Source of the DNA: Cyrtodaria siliqua | Taxonomy: Eukaryota; Mollusca; Bivalvia; Adapedonta; Hiatellidae | DNA length: 64,000 bases | Direction of reading: 5' to 3' | Assembly (NCBI GenBank): GCA_037043455.1 | Contig: JAWPHD010006797.1 | Span: forward strand, 1-64,000 | Shown: positions 27,501 through 42,500 of the stretch, one piece after another | Position numbering within the stretch: position 1 is the first letter of the stretch | Layout of the letters: every line of letters starts with the position of its first letter | The notes under the pieces: generated by a model | The model's database searches: none | What the model saw: the letters and a program-made list of their open reading frames with translations, nothing else | What the model was told of the DNA's origin: nothing | Position numbers and translations under genes: made by a program

Positions 27501-30500
27501 TTTATTTTTTTTGACATTGCTTTTGCGGCAGAGCTAAGACAAACAAGGTGCATTTAATTCGTCTGATGAACTTGTTTAGTTTGAATGACGTAACATCGTC
27601 TTTATGTTCTCGTGCTAATTGCCGTAAGTTGCTATTAAAAAACAAAAAACAAGAAATATCACTGTAAGTGACAAATGCCCCTGAAGTCATCTTTGACCTC
27701 TAAGTTACAGTGAATATGAGTTTTTTAGCAAGCTATAGCAGCTGCACCATAGGAAGCTATTTGTTAGTAAGAGTATTGCAGGTTCTCGGATTCCTATGTA
27801 TCCTTCCCCTCCCACTGACGCGACTATAAATAACTTATACTGTTGATGAGAAGTTTAACAATATTCAGTTCTTCATCTTGAATGAAGATGTTTAACTTTG
27901 TAAATTCAACATTCAAGATGGCCACCAGGAAAATATTGTGGTCAATACTTCTCCTAAAACGTTCATCGTATCTTCATGAACATTTACAGAAACATTGCCT
28001 GTCAATTCTTTGTATTTTGTGTGTACACTGAACAGAGAACAGTTTAAAAAAATGCTTTTTCACAGCAACCAATCTGTTCTGAAATAATGTTGCTATCTCA
28101 TTTTCATTCCATCTATAACCTGGCATATAGGAGCATAAGTTGATCAATCCAGTGATGTTCTGGCAGAAACGTGTAAACATGATCATGCAGGGCTTTGAAG
28201 CTTGGTTTAAACCTTTGGGTATTGGAACTTACCATCTCTGTCATCTCCCTTCACTGAATTCCTTATACATTAAACTTTCAGCATTTATTGAAATTCACAC
28301 TAGCATTTGTTAAGTTCTGCGTGGTGGCTGTAAAAAGTCCATTGACTACAAATCAGTAGTGTTATTACTTACTGGTCTTTTGGGATCATCAAGCCCAATT
28401 ATTTGACTGTAAAGTAGAATAAGGCTTAAGCCAGAGCTAGTGAGCATGAGAGGTGTTGCACCTTATATTACCTCTCATGAACAGACTCAATAAAACTGAG
28501 TCTTCTACTTTTCTCTCTTGTTTGTGATAGTTGCCTGCAAGGGATTCTATTTTCAGTATTGATTTACACTTTACCTAGCAGTGTTGAATTTAAACTATTT
28601 ATCTTCTATATCAACCATTATCTTCACATCATATTTAGTTTAGAATAATCATTTCAGCAACAAGAGAATCTAGTAAGTACTTGTATATGCAAGCATGTGG
28701 TAAGCCTAGGGTGGTCATGGCAGACTTACAATAGATAGTATAGAAGATACATGTTGTGACACTGGGGCTTTATTCATGCACTCAACTTTGGAAGAAATAA
28801 TGACTGACAAGCCTCAGCTGTAACTAAGATCCATGATCACTTTCCGATAGCTTGGAACACATACTAGTATATGTCTGAATGCAGGTCTGAAGGTCTGGGA
28901 CTAAGTCTGATGGTATTGACTTAGCCCAAACTGAGAATAATACATACTAGTATGTCATCCTGCGTTTGAATGTCTAGGGCTGAGTCTGAGGGTGTTATTA
29001 ACCTTTGGGGGGAAAATGAAGCGATTCATCGTCAAAATATTATTATGGTACGGGTTGTGTAAGATGCAGGCGATAAAATAATCTTTCTAACAAATATTTT
29101 ACATTTACCACTTAATCTGTTGATTATGCTTGTTTTTTGTGTATCAGATATCGTTGCATAAGTAACTTAAAATGTGTTTATAAAAAAAGGAAAAAAAATA
29201 CCAGAGTTCTCCACGGAGTACAGTCATAGTGGTTTAAAGTTTGCTTTACCTGCTTTACAGGCTTTTTTGGCATTTTTTCTTTAAAAAAAAAAAAGACCTC
29301 GAAACCTGTTTTATTCAGCTTCCTTCCCCATAACTATATTATCGTAAATACATAAGGTACATTGTTTCTTCCATAGTTGAGTGTGATATGCTATGATAAG
29401 TACTGAGGGCTTTTTTATTTAAATTAATATAATCCATGTTAACATTGATTATAAGGCAGGCATGCCGATACTTTTGTTAACAGCGACTATGTGTAAACAG
29501 CATGCATGTTTGTTTCAGTACTTATTGTAGATATCAGCTAATCTTACAGTAGCTAGAAGTGTGAACAAAATGGTAAATTATTTACAAAAGAAATTTTATA
29601 CTGGTAGTGTTGTTGTGCAAGGTTGTACTGTTGGTGTCAGTAGGAATACAAAAAGAATCATATATCCATGCTTATTGTTTAATTAAACAAGTTGGCAAAA
29701 AGTATATGATGCGACAGCTTGCTGCAGAGCATCATGTTGACTGTGCCAACAAGTTTAATAAATTAGTAATTACTCAGTTGTGAGGAAAAAACTCATTCTT
29801 CCTCACTTAGGTTACATGTTCGCAGAAATGGGAACAGTATTTGCCAAATCAATTTTCAGAAAGGGGAACCATCAGACAATAAACATTAACAGTCTTCAAC
29901 AAGTAAGCCTATAGGCTTGTATACACCTACAGTTCAACAGTTTCACAACACTACCTTAAACATAACGAAAGAATTTCTAATGATATAGGTGGTGATTTAT
30001 TTCCTGTAATTAAATGTAACTGCGGTTAATATGTATATAGAGAATGCATGTGAAACTGCGGTTAATATCTATATAGAGGGTGCACGTGAAACTATAAACA
30101 GAATCTTACATTCGTTATAGGATATGAGTTTATTAAAGTCAATAATACACAGTCTTCTGATCTTCACAGCGTGCACGTCGCAGAGAGGGCACTGATGACA
30201 CTCATGGTGTTTGTATAGGGGTCGCCTTGCCAGCCTTATACAACATTACTGGTGTGAAGCACTATATTCGCGTATAGTGATCAACACTGGTACTACTGAA
30301 CTGGTTTGTCTCGGTTCAGTAGCCTGAGTGTCATTTGACTGATAGTAAAGAAGTCCCCTGCGCCCCCATCAAGGCACTCATCATCGGATGGAAGTATATG
30401 AACTTGGAAGTTGGAAGAAAGAAGTCCGCGGGCCGGAGCTGAGATCAACCCACAACAGTAGCAGTAGCAGTAGAAGTAGAGTCGTCAGTAATAGTTAGGG

Positions 30501-33500
30501 ATTGACGCCGAGGCCTACATTCGACCGTAGTTTGACAACAGAAGAAGGATTTATGAGAAATACAACCATGTGATAATGCTTGCAGCGCAGAGGCCATAAT
30601 GTGATGGGTGTGGCCCCAAACACAAGGACCCCCGACTATATACCAGTAGCAGATGCAGGACAGCACCACCTAGCGGATGTAGGAGCCACCACCACCAGCC
30701 ACGCCAGACAACACTTCACCGCCGCAGCGACAACTACACAGAGCGAAAGCGACACAGCATCTACACACAAACAACAGAATCGACAACACAGCAGCATCAC
30801 CAGATCAACCTACACACTCATCTAGAACAGACCAGACTCTATTGTGCCCATCGTGGCAGGGATACCTTGTCGTGTTAGTTGGTTAACGGTCTATAAACCT
30901 TCGAACTACACACACACACACACACACAGTCACGAATGTAAGATTCTGTTTATCACATAACACATCTACAATGTGATAGTTTCACTTTAATGTTGTCAAT
31001 TTACCTTATAAATGGTGGTAATTTGTAAGAGAAATCTCGATGTTTTGTTGTTTTCATGACATCGGCTACGCTACGCCCTACAAATAATGCAACACCATAA
31101 ACTAAATGTAATGTTACTAACATGCATTTTATGAAGTAAGATTTCAAATAATGATACATAGTTACGTATCGTATGATATACCATGCAAACACTTGGGATT
31201 AAATGTTTTACTGTACACAGTCACAGTGATTCTGTCCTCATTTGCATCTGTAATACACTAGTGTATTATGAGAAATAAGTCATGGCTTTATTACACTCCC
31301 AGAAGCCATGTTATGTGATAAAAAAGTTTAGCATTGACCCCTCGATAAATAATAAACATGTCCATTCAGTTCTACAGAGCATTGTTTGTTATATATAGGT
31401 ATACATCAGTGTCTCATGTCTGTAATGTATAGAAATTGTGTTTTGCTTTTATACTTCTGTCTGGCCAGCATTAGCTTATATATGCCTAATGGTATTCTTT
31501 AAATTATTAACTGTGAATCACATGTTTTTAACACATTTAAGTACTATTTTATTTTACAGCAGTTTTTATAAATGTGAATTAAAGTGATTTTTACTAAATT
31601 TTACCTTTCATCATCAAAAACAAACTTTTAAATTGCAAACATTGTCAAATTGGTCTTTTTGGCTATCTTTATAATCATTTATTTGTATTTTTAATTAGTT
31701 AACGTTTTATTTTGTGTGTGCAACACTGCAGTTTATCATGCTTCATTTTCTCACAAAAACATCAGTTTTTAAATTAATCAAAGGAATAAAATGGAGTTTG
31801 TGTAGCAGACCAAAGGTTCAGTTTCATTGTTAATATAATAATTGAACCGGTTACAGTAACTATAAATTGAATTGTTTTTTAACAGCTCATGAATAACCTG
31901 GTTATTTCTAGCCCCCTCTTAGAGAGGGAAATAGTCTTGATCGTCCAGACCTCTCGCGAGACTTCTCTCAAAGAAGTTCACACGATGGTCTGGAGTAAAG
32001 CTTCTTTAAAATTTTCAAAACGAGGTCTGTAAATCACCGTCCGTTGATTGGTCAACTTTAGTTTGTTATGGGAATCACCCCCTAAATCACGACGGCGTCA
32101 AAAATTACTTGACGTTACGCGCAATGTTGTGTAATAAAAGTGAACGGATCACGATTATTACTAAAAATAAACATCATTTTGTAATAAAGATTATATTATG
32201 TTTTAAAAAACTACAAAAAACAAAGCTTATTGTATATTTAATAAGGACGTGCACACAACCATTGGAATTAATGTTGCACGTTATACAACTTGCACTTTGA
32301 TGTTGCGGTCAAAATGACGTCACGTCGCAGTCAGTTTTGACGTTTGGCACCGTCTATCGGTCAAACATTTTAATTTTTTTTAATTAACCACGAGTCCAGA
32401 TGCTCGCTTACGCTCGCAGTCAGCTTGAGTGTGTCTGGATGATAGAGACTAAGAGGGAAAGGATACTTAGGAATCTAGGAACCGTGCCCTACTCTTACGC
32501 ATGTAATATGAAATAGATTAGTATGGTTCCTATTACTAAGGGGATGCTACAGTTCCTATAACTAACAGGATTGAACATTTTATTCTTCAAAAGAGAATAT
32601 TATTTTGCAAAAAATCATAAAATATTCTTACCCGTACCCAATGAACATGATGAAGTCTCTGTATTGTAAATAATATGCCAACAAAAGTTGTGCAATTTGC
32701 TGCCCTGTCAATACTGTGCTCTGTGTTATAGTCATATATATATGTTGTTATATATATATAATGAATGTTCTATAATTTATACATCATTGAACAAGTAAAT
32801 TATGAAACTAATAAGTTAATGGGACTGTTTTCAAGTAATGTTAAAGGTCAAATGAAATAAGAGGATGTTGGTTGTTGTTTTTAGCTGTACTGATCAAAGA
32901 TGCATCGTCTGTCCATCCATCTGTCTGTCCATAAACTTTTTTTTGTAGCGACTTCTCCTCGGAAACTACTTGACGGATTTTCATGAAACTTGCTCTTGAT
33001 GTCTGGTTGATCCTAGCAAAATTTCAGGTCAGCTAGATATTCAAGATGGCCGCCACGGCTAGATTTTTAGCTCTACTGATCAGAGATCAGCAGAGCTTAT
33101 GCCGTGGTGCGGCGTCCGTCTGTCTGTCCGTCTGTCCGTAAACTTTTTTTTGTAGCGACAACTCCTCTGAAACTACTGAATGGTTTTTCATGAAACTTTA
33201 CAGAAATGTTTCCAATGAAGTCTAGTTGATCCTAGCAAAAATTCATGTTGATGTGAAATCCAAGATGGCCGCCAAATCTAAAAATAGGTTTTTGAAAACT
33301 ATAAGTGATATTGATATGGGACTTTTTCTAAAATGATCAGCATGACATGATGTTGGTCCTTGTCAAAAATCGTTTTGATTCAACGTTAAACATGGCTGCC
33401 AGCGGCCATCTTTGTTTACCTAGAATTATATAGTGAAAACTTGTAGCGACTACTCCTCTGAAACTACTTGACGGATTTTCATGAAACTTCACAGGAATAT

Positions 33501-36500
33501 TGCTTTTGATGTCTAATTGATCCTAGCAAAATTTTAGGTCGGCCGGAAATTCAAGTTGGCCGCCACGGCTAAAAATAAATTTTCAAAATACAAGTTTGTA
33601 GCGACTTCTTCTTGAAAACTATAAGTGATATTGATATGGGACTTTTTCTAAAATGATCAGCATGACATGATGTTGGTCCTTGTCAAAAATTGTTTTGATT
33701 CAACGTTAAACATTGCTGCCAGCGGCCATCTTTGTTTACATAGAGTTATATAGTAAAAACTTGTAGCGACTACTCCTTTGAAACTACTTGGCGGATTTTC
33801 ATGACACTTTACAGGAATGTTGCTCTTAATGTCTTATTGATCCTAGCAAAATTTCAGATTGGCCAGAAATTCAAGATGGCCACCACAGCTAAAAATAGAT
33901 TTTTAAAAAAGAAGTTTGTAGCGACTACATCTTGAAAACTATAAGTGATATTGATATGGGACTTTGTGTAAAATGATCAGCATGACATGATGGTTATCAA
34001 AGTCAAACATTATTTTGATTCGACGTTAAACATGGCTGCCAGTGGCCATCGTTGTTTACATAGAGTTATATAATGAAAACTTGTAGCGACTACTTCTCTG
34101 AAACTACTCGATGGATTTTCATGAAACTTCACAGGAATGTTGCTCTTGATGTCTAATTGATCCTAGCAAAATTTCAGGTCGGCCGGAAATTCAAGATGGC
34201 CGTCACGGCTAAAAATAACAAAAAACAAGTCTGTAGCGACTACTTCCTGAAATCAAAATCAATCAGTAGAGCTTCAAGGTCATTGACCTCTTGTTAAAAA
34301 ACAAGATTGTAGCGACTACATCTTGAAAACTAGAAGTGATATTGATATGGGACTTTTTTCTGAAATGATCAGCATGACATGATGTTGGTCCTTGTCGAAA
34401 ATCATTTTGATTTGACATTAAACATGGCTGCCAGTGGCCACCTTTGTTTACATAGAGTTATATAGAAAAAATTTGTAGCGACTACTCCTCTGAAATAACT
34501 TGACCAATTTTCATGAAACTTCACAAGAATGTTGCTCTTGATGTCTAGTTGATCCTAGCAAAATTTCAAGATGATCACCATGGTTAAAAATAGATTGAAA
34601 AAAAAACACAAATCTGTAGCGACTACTTCTTGAAAACTATAAGTGATATTGATATGGGACTTTTTCTAAAATGATCAGCATGACATGATGTTGGTCCTTG
34701 TAGAAAATCATTTATTTTGATATTAAACATGGCAGCCATCAGATATCTTTGTTTACCTACAGTTATATAGTAAAAACTTGTAACGACTACTTCCTGAAAC
34801 TACTTGACGGATTTTTCATGGAACTTCACAGGAATGTTGCTCTTGATATCTAGTTGATCCTATCGAAATTTCAGGTTGGCCAGAAATTCAAGATGACCGC
34901 AACAGCTAAAAGTAGATTTTTAAAAAATAAGTTTGTAGAGACTACTTCTTGAAAACTTTAAGTTGATATTGATATTGGACTTTCTCTAAAATGATCAGCA
35001 TGACATGATGTTGGTCCTTGTTGAAAATCATTGAAATCGACATTAAACATGACGGCCAATGGCCATCTTTATTTACATAGAGTTATATAGTAAAAACGTG
35101 TAGGAATGCTGATCTAGCCTATCAGTGGAGCTTCAAGGTCATTGACCTCTTGTTTAGGATACATTACTACAAAAAGAAAATCAAGTTTGAATGCCTTTAT
35201 TCAAAACTGTTTGATTATGAGCCTACAATCTGTTTTAATGAGATTAGTCTACCAGGAAATGTAGAGAAGTAATACAGGATTCCAGTCAGTTAATTTTTGC
35301 TTTCAGTTGCATTTTGAGTTTCTCCACTGAAAAAGCATGCAACACACACTTATGCTTATAGCTAGAACACATATTTTTTTATTTTAGTACTTTGCAATTG
35401 ATTGAACCTGAAGTTTTTTTGAAGTGTTTGTTTTTATCATGTTTCTAACTCAAGCAGAACAGTTTTAATTTGCATGACTGATTTCCTTGAAGTATTTAAT
35501 TGAATGAGATTGTATCTGTATTGTATAGTTACTGTTTATGATATTAGAAAAATCTTAAACATGTCAGTTGTAAATAGTAAATTTTTTAAAATAATCATGC
35601 TAAACTTATGCTAAACTCCATTACATATCTATCTTCAGTCTATCATTCATATCTATCTTTCAAGCCTGAGGGAATCTATCGTAACTATTGAGTGCTGAAA
35701 AACTTGGAAAAATGCGAAAGAACATCTTTCATATTTGTTTCAGAAAAAAACTTCAAATGGTCATATCGATCCTCTTTGTTTATCGTCCGATTTTAATAAT
35801 TCTTTCACCCTTTTCCAAGTTTGTCAGAAATCTCAATAATAAAACTGCTAGGATATGTGCCTACATTCCCTTTAACTCCTTCAGTACTGCCATAACTAGG
35901 CTGCAGTCATGATAATTGGGTCTACACGTTTAAATGAAGGTAACTAAATTTCTCATTTTGATACCTTTGTAACCATTTTAGTGGTGACGATAGTAGCTCA
36001 CTAGAAGTTAGCTCCCTTGAGCCGGACGACTATGGAGATGAACTGAAGAAATCATTGTCGGCCATGAAGTAAGTCAGCTAGTTTTTGTTAACTTTTGTTT
36101 ATTTGTTCCTTAATGCTTAAGACAGTTAGATGGGGTGCCAGGGATCTTCCTGGAGGGAGACTTGGGAGAAATAATCTCACAAGTCTCCTACACTTCTCCC
36201 TCTGTTGAGCCAATCGAGAAGTTTTTTTATTATATATGTTCTACATTGAGCGGACATCTTCTCCCTGAAAATTGGTCAGACTTCTCCCTTTATTGACAAC
36301 TAGGATTACCTGTGGGGTGCAGTTACTTTTATACCCCTGCTTTCACAAAGTGAAGTGAGGGCTATAATGAATCACGCTGTTCGTAACATCCTGTCGCATC
36401 CCATAACACATTGTTGTCCCGTCGCATATTTATAACTTGCAATCCTCAAATAGTTTTGAATCTGTTTTTTCCAAACTTTGTTTACACATAGCACCTTTAG

Positions 36501-39500
36501 TGACAGTTCTAGTTTTCTATGGATCCGTGTTATAAATGTGGTATGTCTCTGATAGCCCAACATCCATTCAACTATTGTTGAGTTGCATTCTCCGTGGCCG
36601 AAGGATAACAACATTGCATTGTAAGTCTTTGCCTCTCACTGCTGCGGGTTCGAATTTTAATTGAGGAAGCGTTGATTCTTATGGATGACGGGAGGTGTAC
36701 AGTACTGGTTCTACCCAGGAAAAGTGGGTGGTCTGCCTCTGCCACAAAAAAAACACCGTCATATATTACCTACATGTCTTCAAAATGACGTAAACCACCA
36801 TACAAACAAAGCATTTATCATCTGCATGTATATATTACTGAAAAAAACAGTGCCTTCTACATTAATGCTTCTCTCATACTACCCAAAATGCAGAGCAGTG
36901 CATCCATGTCCCATGGACACATATTCTAGTTTATTTTCCAGTATGATCTACAAGTGTTCATGTATCGCTATGTAGTTGAATATCATTGATTCTGTTCCCC
37001 ATGCCAGGTCCGAGAGGCTGAGCAGAAGCAGGTCACCGAGGCGTCGCAGAAGTCCACGACGTATGGAAGCCAGCCCAGAAAACAGAAATAACTCGGCCAT
37101 CAACAACTCTCTACAGTTTGCTGCATCTCCAGATAGGGGAAATAACTCATATCAGCTTCCTCATGTGAGTACTCAACTTTAGTCTACAGTTACTTCCCTT
37201 ATACTATGAAAATAATCAAATATTAGAGACATTACAGTTACACACCAACCCACAAATGAGTCCTGGCCTGGAATTCACCAACCATTCTTCGAACTATTCT
37301 TAGACTTGAGCTCAAGAACTCAAATATTTACATGACCTTTAAAGATAACAATTGTATGAAGTTGCCATTTATTAGTGTTTTATATCATATTTTAATAAAC
37401 CAGCTTGTTGTGAACGTTTATACTTTAAACTTGTAGAAATATTTGCGTAATTGGGCTTAACTCGAAGAACATTCTCAAGAATGGTTGATGAATTCAAAGC
37501 AAGATGTCTCATGCTTATGACTTTCAAACTTACAAGATGCATTTCCCTATTTTTACATGTACATTAAAAATCCATTATAAGCGCAACAGACAAAAAGATT
37601 GGACAGACTTAGTGTAACTAAGTTTGTTGATCTCTTGTTCTGGGATTCATTAATTGATATGCTTTCCATTACATAGAGCAATTTTTTCTTACTTGTATAT
37701 TTCGACAGTATCGCCCAGTCTTTGCCAACTGATCGGTGCTCAATTATAGATATCATGTGACTTACCAGTAGTCTGGTCATGTGTCACGTGACAAAAAATA
37801 TCAATTAAGCTTATGAGATGTTATTTGGCCCATGGTCTATAGCAGTTTCATGAAAACGACATCTCTGATGAAAAGCGCTTTTTGGATTTAAATAAAACAC
37901 CATATTTCTGTGTTGGTACTAAATAAATAATAATTATTTGGGAGTTATGTGTTTTGATGTGGCCTTTGAATCAAAATGGACAGAGGAATTAACAATATAC
38001 CAGAACAGAAACATTTAAACAGAATTATAAAAACAAATAGGCCGATTGTAATTAAATTTCACTTATGTTTAATGAGCCTCATTATGCATATGTTGTATCA
38101 TCACATATTCAAGATTCCAACGACTGCAACAAGCATTTTACATAGAGTTAGAGGTTTTTTACATAGAGTGACTGTCAGTGTCAGTGGGATTGTTTCAAGA
38201 TTCTCAGGTTTCAAGATTCAGGGATGCACACTTAAAACATGTACTAAAATGGTAGGAAATGAGCATGGTATAATCATCTCTTGTTTTGATTCATTGCTGT
38301 TTATAGACCAGCACTCCTGTCAGAAATGGCAGTCCGAGCAGACGACAAAGAAGGCCTGAGGATGTGCAGGCTGACATTTCTCGAATATCCCTGCCCCCTG
38401 GTGGTGGTATGCATGGTAATACAGCTCCATCTGGTGGTGGGCAACCACTCCATTACAGGTTGGTGAATTGAATTTATTAAAAAAAGCGGATTTAAATGGA
38501 TTTTTTAAATAAAGGCGTTAAAAATATGCTACATCTTTACATGCTTCTTATCTGTTACTTCTTGCTTAACTTTGTTACTGAATTTATTTATTTCTTGATT
38601 TATGCAAAATTTGAAGACCAGATAACCAGGTTTGTAATAGTTAAATGAATTACACATAAAAACCAGCTGCAGTCGGATTTAAGATGAAACAAAAAGTAGT
38701 CAGCACAACATTAAACTTACTTTGACCTACTTTTTACCTTTATTTAATTCCTGTTAATACTTGCTCTTGCTGAATTTACAGATGGTGACTTCTTCTCACC
38801 TTTTTGTTGTCATTATATTACCCAGAGTACTTTTGTCTTTCCAGAGGAGGTCTGCTGGGAGGTGACCCAGCACATACAGCACCACCTGGTAGAGAGCATT
38901 TTATTGTTCCTCAGCAAGGGGCGGGTAACCCACAGAACCTGGCAGGCTTGGATCTGGCACAGCAGTTGCAACAGATTGTGAGGGGAGAATTGAGGAGAAT
39001 GATGGAGGTAAACATTTGGACGCGTGTTTTTCATACCCCACCCACACAAGCCTGCTTTGAGGATTTAAAAAAATAAAAATATGACAATAAGACCCATTCT
39101 AGATTTTTCAAATTCATGACACAGGCTTCATATAATGAGATACAACCCTGTTCCTTTAAGCATGTTAAGAAAAAAAGCAGAAGAAATAAGTAATGTGAAA
39201 GAAATTGTGATACAAAATTGACTGTGTGACAGATAATAATATAATGTATACCTTACTTTAAAATTATATGTTTGGTCATTCTAGGTACAGCATCAGAGTA
39301 TGATGGCAATGATGGGAGCCCTTGATGGACAGCAACCACCTGTTGCCGTGCAACCAGGAATTTCAGCCAATCAGAGACAAGCTTACCCTTCATCTCGATC
39401 CATGTCTCCACCCATGAGAGGCTTTCAGGAAGCGTATGATGTAAATCGACCAAGATCACCTAGGGGAAAGAAATCAATGAGGGGAGTGCTGAACGAGTTG

Positions 39501-42500
39501 AACAATTTACAAACCGATGAGAACCAGAGAAACAAAAGGTTTCCAAGTGGGGGTCTCAGACAGGGAAAAGAAAACTTTGTCGACTCCCCTTTGAGAATGT
39601 CTGCGCTGGACAGACAAGAAAATGTTGACGTTTATAGAATCTCCCGTGATGATGGGGGACCAAATAGTGTTAATTTCATTCCAAAATTTTTACGTGTTGC
39701 TGCTGAGAGGGACACTGAGGGAGTCAGATTTCCAAATATTCCCTTTCAAGCTTGGGGTTCCAGAGAGGGTCTTGGAGTTAATCAGGATATTCCCGAGATG
39801 CCACTGTTACATGTAGAAAGGACTGTACCAGCTTCAGTGTTTCCAGGTGGTCAGCGAAGTCATTCCTTGCCAAAATATCTTCCACAACATGGTTATTTTC
39901 AGCCACCAGGTATGGGCCCAGCCCCTGCCCCACCCAGACAGGTGGACAGCCCTGACAGTGGAATAGGAATTCCCCTGCTAAGGATACCAATGGAGAATGA
40001 GCCCGTTAGGCGACAGCCCAGGTTTGGCGAATTGCTCCCGCCTGATGTTGTCATAGAAACTGTGAAAGAAAGACAAGGAAAGGACAGACTAAAGGAGAAA
40101 TACTTGAGAGAATACCACAAAATGCAGGTATGATATAGTTCTCAAAATCTATTCAGTAATGCTCTCTGTTTCATGAAAAAAGCCGTTTGACTTTAAGGTC
40201 AATTTTAGAAAAATAGTGTTTCTTAACAGATAGCATAATTCATTGGACTGGCTAGAGAGATTTGTGTTTTGTTTCATGCAAACATTAATCAACATGATCA
40301 AAGGGTATTTACTGGTTTAACTTATATTTTTTAAACTGTATGATTGTATACAAAATTAAACTCATTTACTTGGACAGCCACAAAAAAATAAAATAATAAT
40401 AATTTTATAATCAAGTTATAAATATGTCTATTTATTCAAGGCTGAAAAATCAGATGCCACAGAAAAGCAGAGATTTGGAGAAAACCTGCTTCACCTGAGT
40501 CTCAAGTCTGAGGAAAGTGAAGAAGAACGAAGTGTCGCACGGAAAAAGAAGGCGACATCGCCAAGGAAATCCCCTCGCAAAACTCCAAGATCTCTATCAG
40601 AACAGGTGTGTTTACATCCGTCTTTAAACTCTCTATTAACCCTTAACTCGCTAAGCATGACTTAAATAGCTTTGGCTTTGTCCGGCTGCAGATCAGTAAT
40701 TTTACCCAAAACACCCCTTTGTCACATAAATGGACTGGTCTTAATTCAAAGAAAGAACAGTCCATTATATATATGTAGCGGGTTAAGGGTACACATGGAA
40801 ATTATGACGTTTCTATCGAGTATTAAAGCATTGGCATTATGCATATATTTAAATAAATGTTAGACTACACTTTTTTCCACCGTGAGCTCGACTTGTGAGA
40901 AAGTGATTCTTACGGATACAGTATGTATACATTACTTGTTATACCCAGTGAAAAAGTGAATGGTCTACCTTCACCGCAAAAAATTGACCATCATATATAT
41001 AGAGGATCTTAAACGAGTTCCCATTTCATATAAGATTTATGAAACGAGTTATGAATTATTTTAATTTTAACGAGCATTTTGCGCCAAAATTAAAAATAAT
41101 TCATAACGAGTTTCATAAATCTTATATGGAATGGGAACGAGTTTAAGATCCTTTTTATCACATAACATTGCAGTCAAATTAGTAAAAAAATAATTCAGAT
41201 AGACATACATACGACGCCAGACACACTTTAGCGCCAAAACGTCATAACATGTGACGTCGTAACTTCGCATCTCACACATAACGTTAAAAAGAGTTTGTGT
41301 TTTACCTCTTTATAAAATAGCAGTTTACGCCAACTATTTAACAAACCAACAACAATGTTTTGTATAACGTGCATTATTTTTATAAGCTGTCACAAATAAT
41401 TAGTTTATGACTCAGATCTGGGTGAATTTGTAATAAATAAAATAGTTTCAGTTAATAAACTTGCGTAGTGTTACAGGTTTATCTCAACCAATCAAAATCA
41501 TTCCAAGTTGTATTACACAATGATGTTAAACGTCATTCAACCAAAACACCAACCATCTATTTTTTTCTTCATTCTTCTGCTGGGGCGTCCGTGGCCGAGT
41601 GGTTAACGTCTCTGACTTGAAATCACTTGCCCCTCACCGCTGTAGGTTCGATCCCTTAGGGGCCTAGGAATCTTAATGTGAGGAAGCTATCCAGCTGGCT
41701 TGCGGAACGTCGGTGGTTCTACCCAGGTGCCCGCCTGTGCACGAAAATTGCCCGGAGGGGCACCTGGGGTCTTCCTCCACCAATGGAAGCTGGAAAGTCG
41801 CCATATGACCTTAGCTGTTGATGCGACTATAAAATCCAATTCAATTCAATTCAGTTCATTCTTCTGCCATGGGTTTAAATATATTAATGTTGCAATATAG
41901 TCAGCAGTAAGTAATGTGCCCAAACAGTTTGCTTAGCACTTGTCTAATGAGTAATACTTGAAATGATTGCAAAGATGCAAGTTATGTAGAAAAGAAACAG
42001 GATTCCTCTAATTTGAAAGAAATCAAGATAGCCATGTGTCCCATAAAATTGAAATTACATTCATTGAGGACAAACATATAAAAGAGACAGGGACATGTTA
42101 CAACAGTCCAATAATACTGGCAGTCATGTAACATAGCCTTGGCATTTTGTTATGGTGCTTTAGCTGAGTTAAGTTGTGGAAGAAAGTTTCATAATATTTT
42201 AGTAATTTTAAAAAATCATACTGTTACTACATCAAAGGGTTTAAGGCCATCTTGAAAGACTTATCAAGCGGTACATTTATTGATCCAGTATTATTTTTAA
42301 CTTAAAACCTGTTTGCATACAGCAATAAAACATATATAAAAACTATATATAAGCATATATAAAAACTTTATCGAATTTATTTTACAATGCAGTTGTCATC
42401 AAGAAAGGTCAAATCCAAGAAGAAATCCCCAGGGAGATCCAAGACTCCTGAATCTGAGAGGGCTAAAACCTCAGAAGAGGGTGAGGAGGCAGAGCCATCA

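Larger units (their letters stand above)
26318..35981. other. 9.7-kb intron 14, repeat-filled
   Basis: No exon was recognised inside, and exons 14 and 15 join in phase without one. Stretches with nothing nameable: 27930-30079 (a minor duplication of about 60 bp with catactagtatgtc at 28860 and 28945) and 31000-31890. Listed elements: 26480-27080, 27151-27870, 30079-30985, 31895-32460, 32879-35155, 35685-35893. Confidence 0.6.

Noticed and set aside
30580..30825. 81-codon open frame and the opposite-strand frame at 30445-30669
   Set aside because: Thr/Gln/His-rich translation inside an inverted-repeat element with simple repeats; no transposase or other domain seen.
37976..38359. 127-codon open frame overlapping exon 17
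   Set aside because: Uses a different frame from exon 17, starts in intron and has no recognisable domain.
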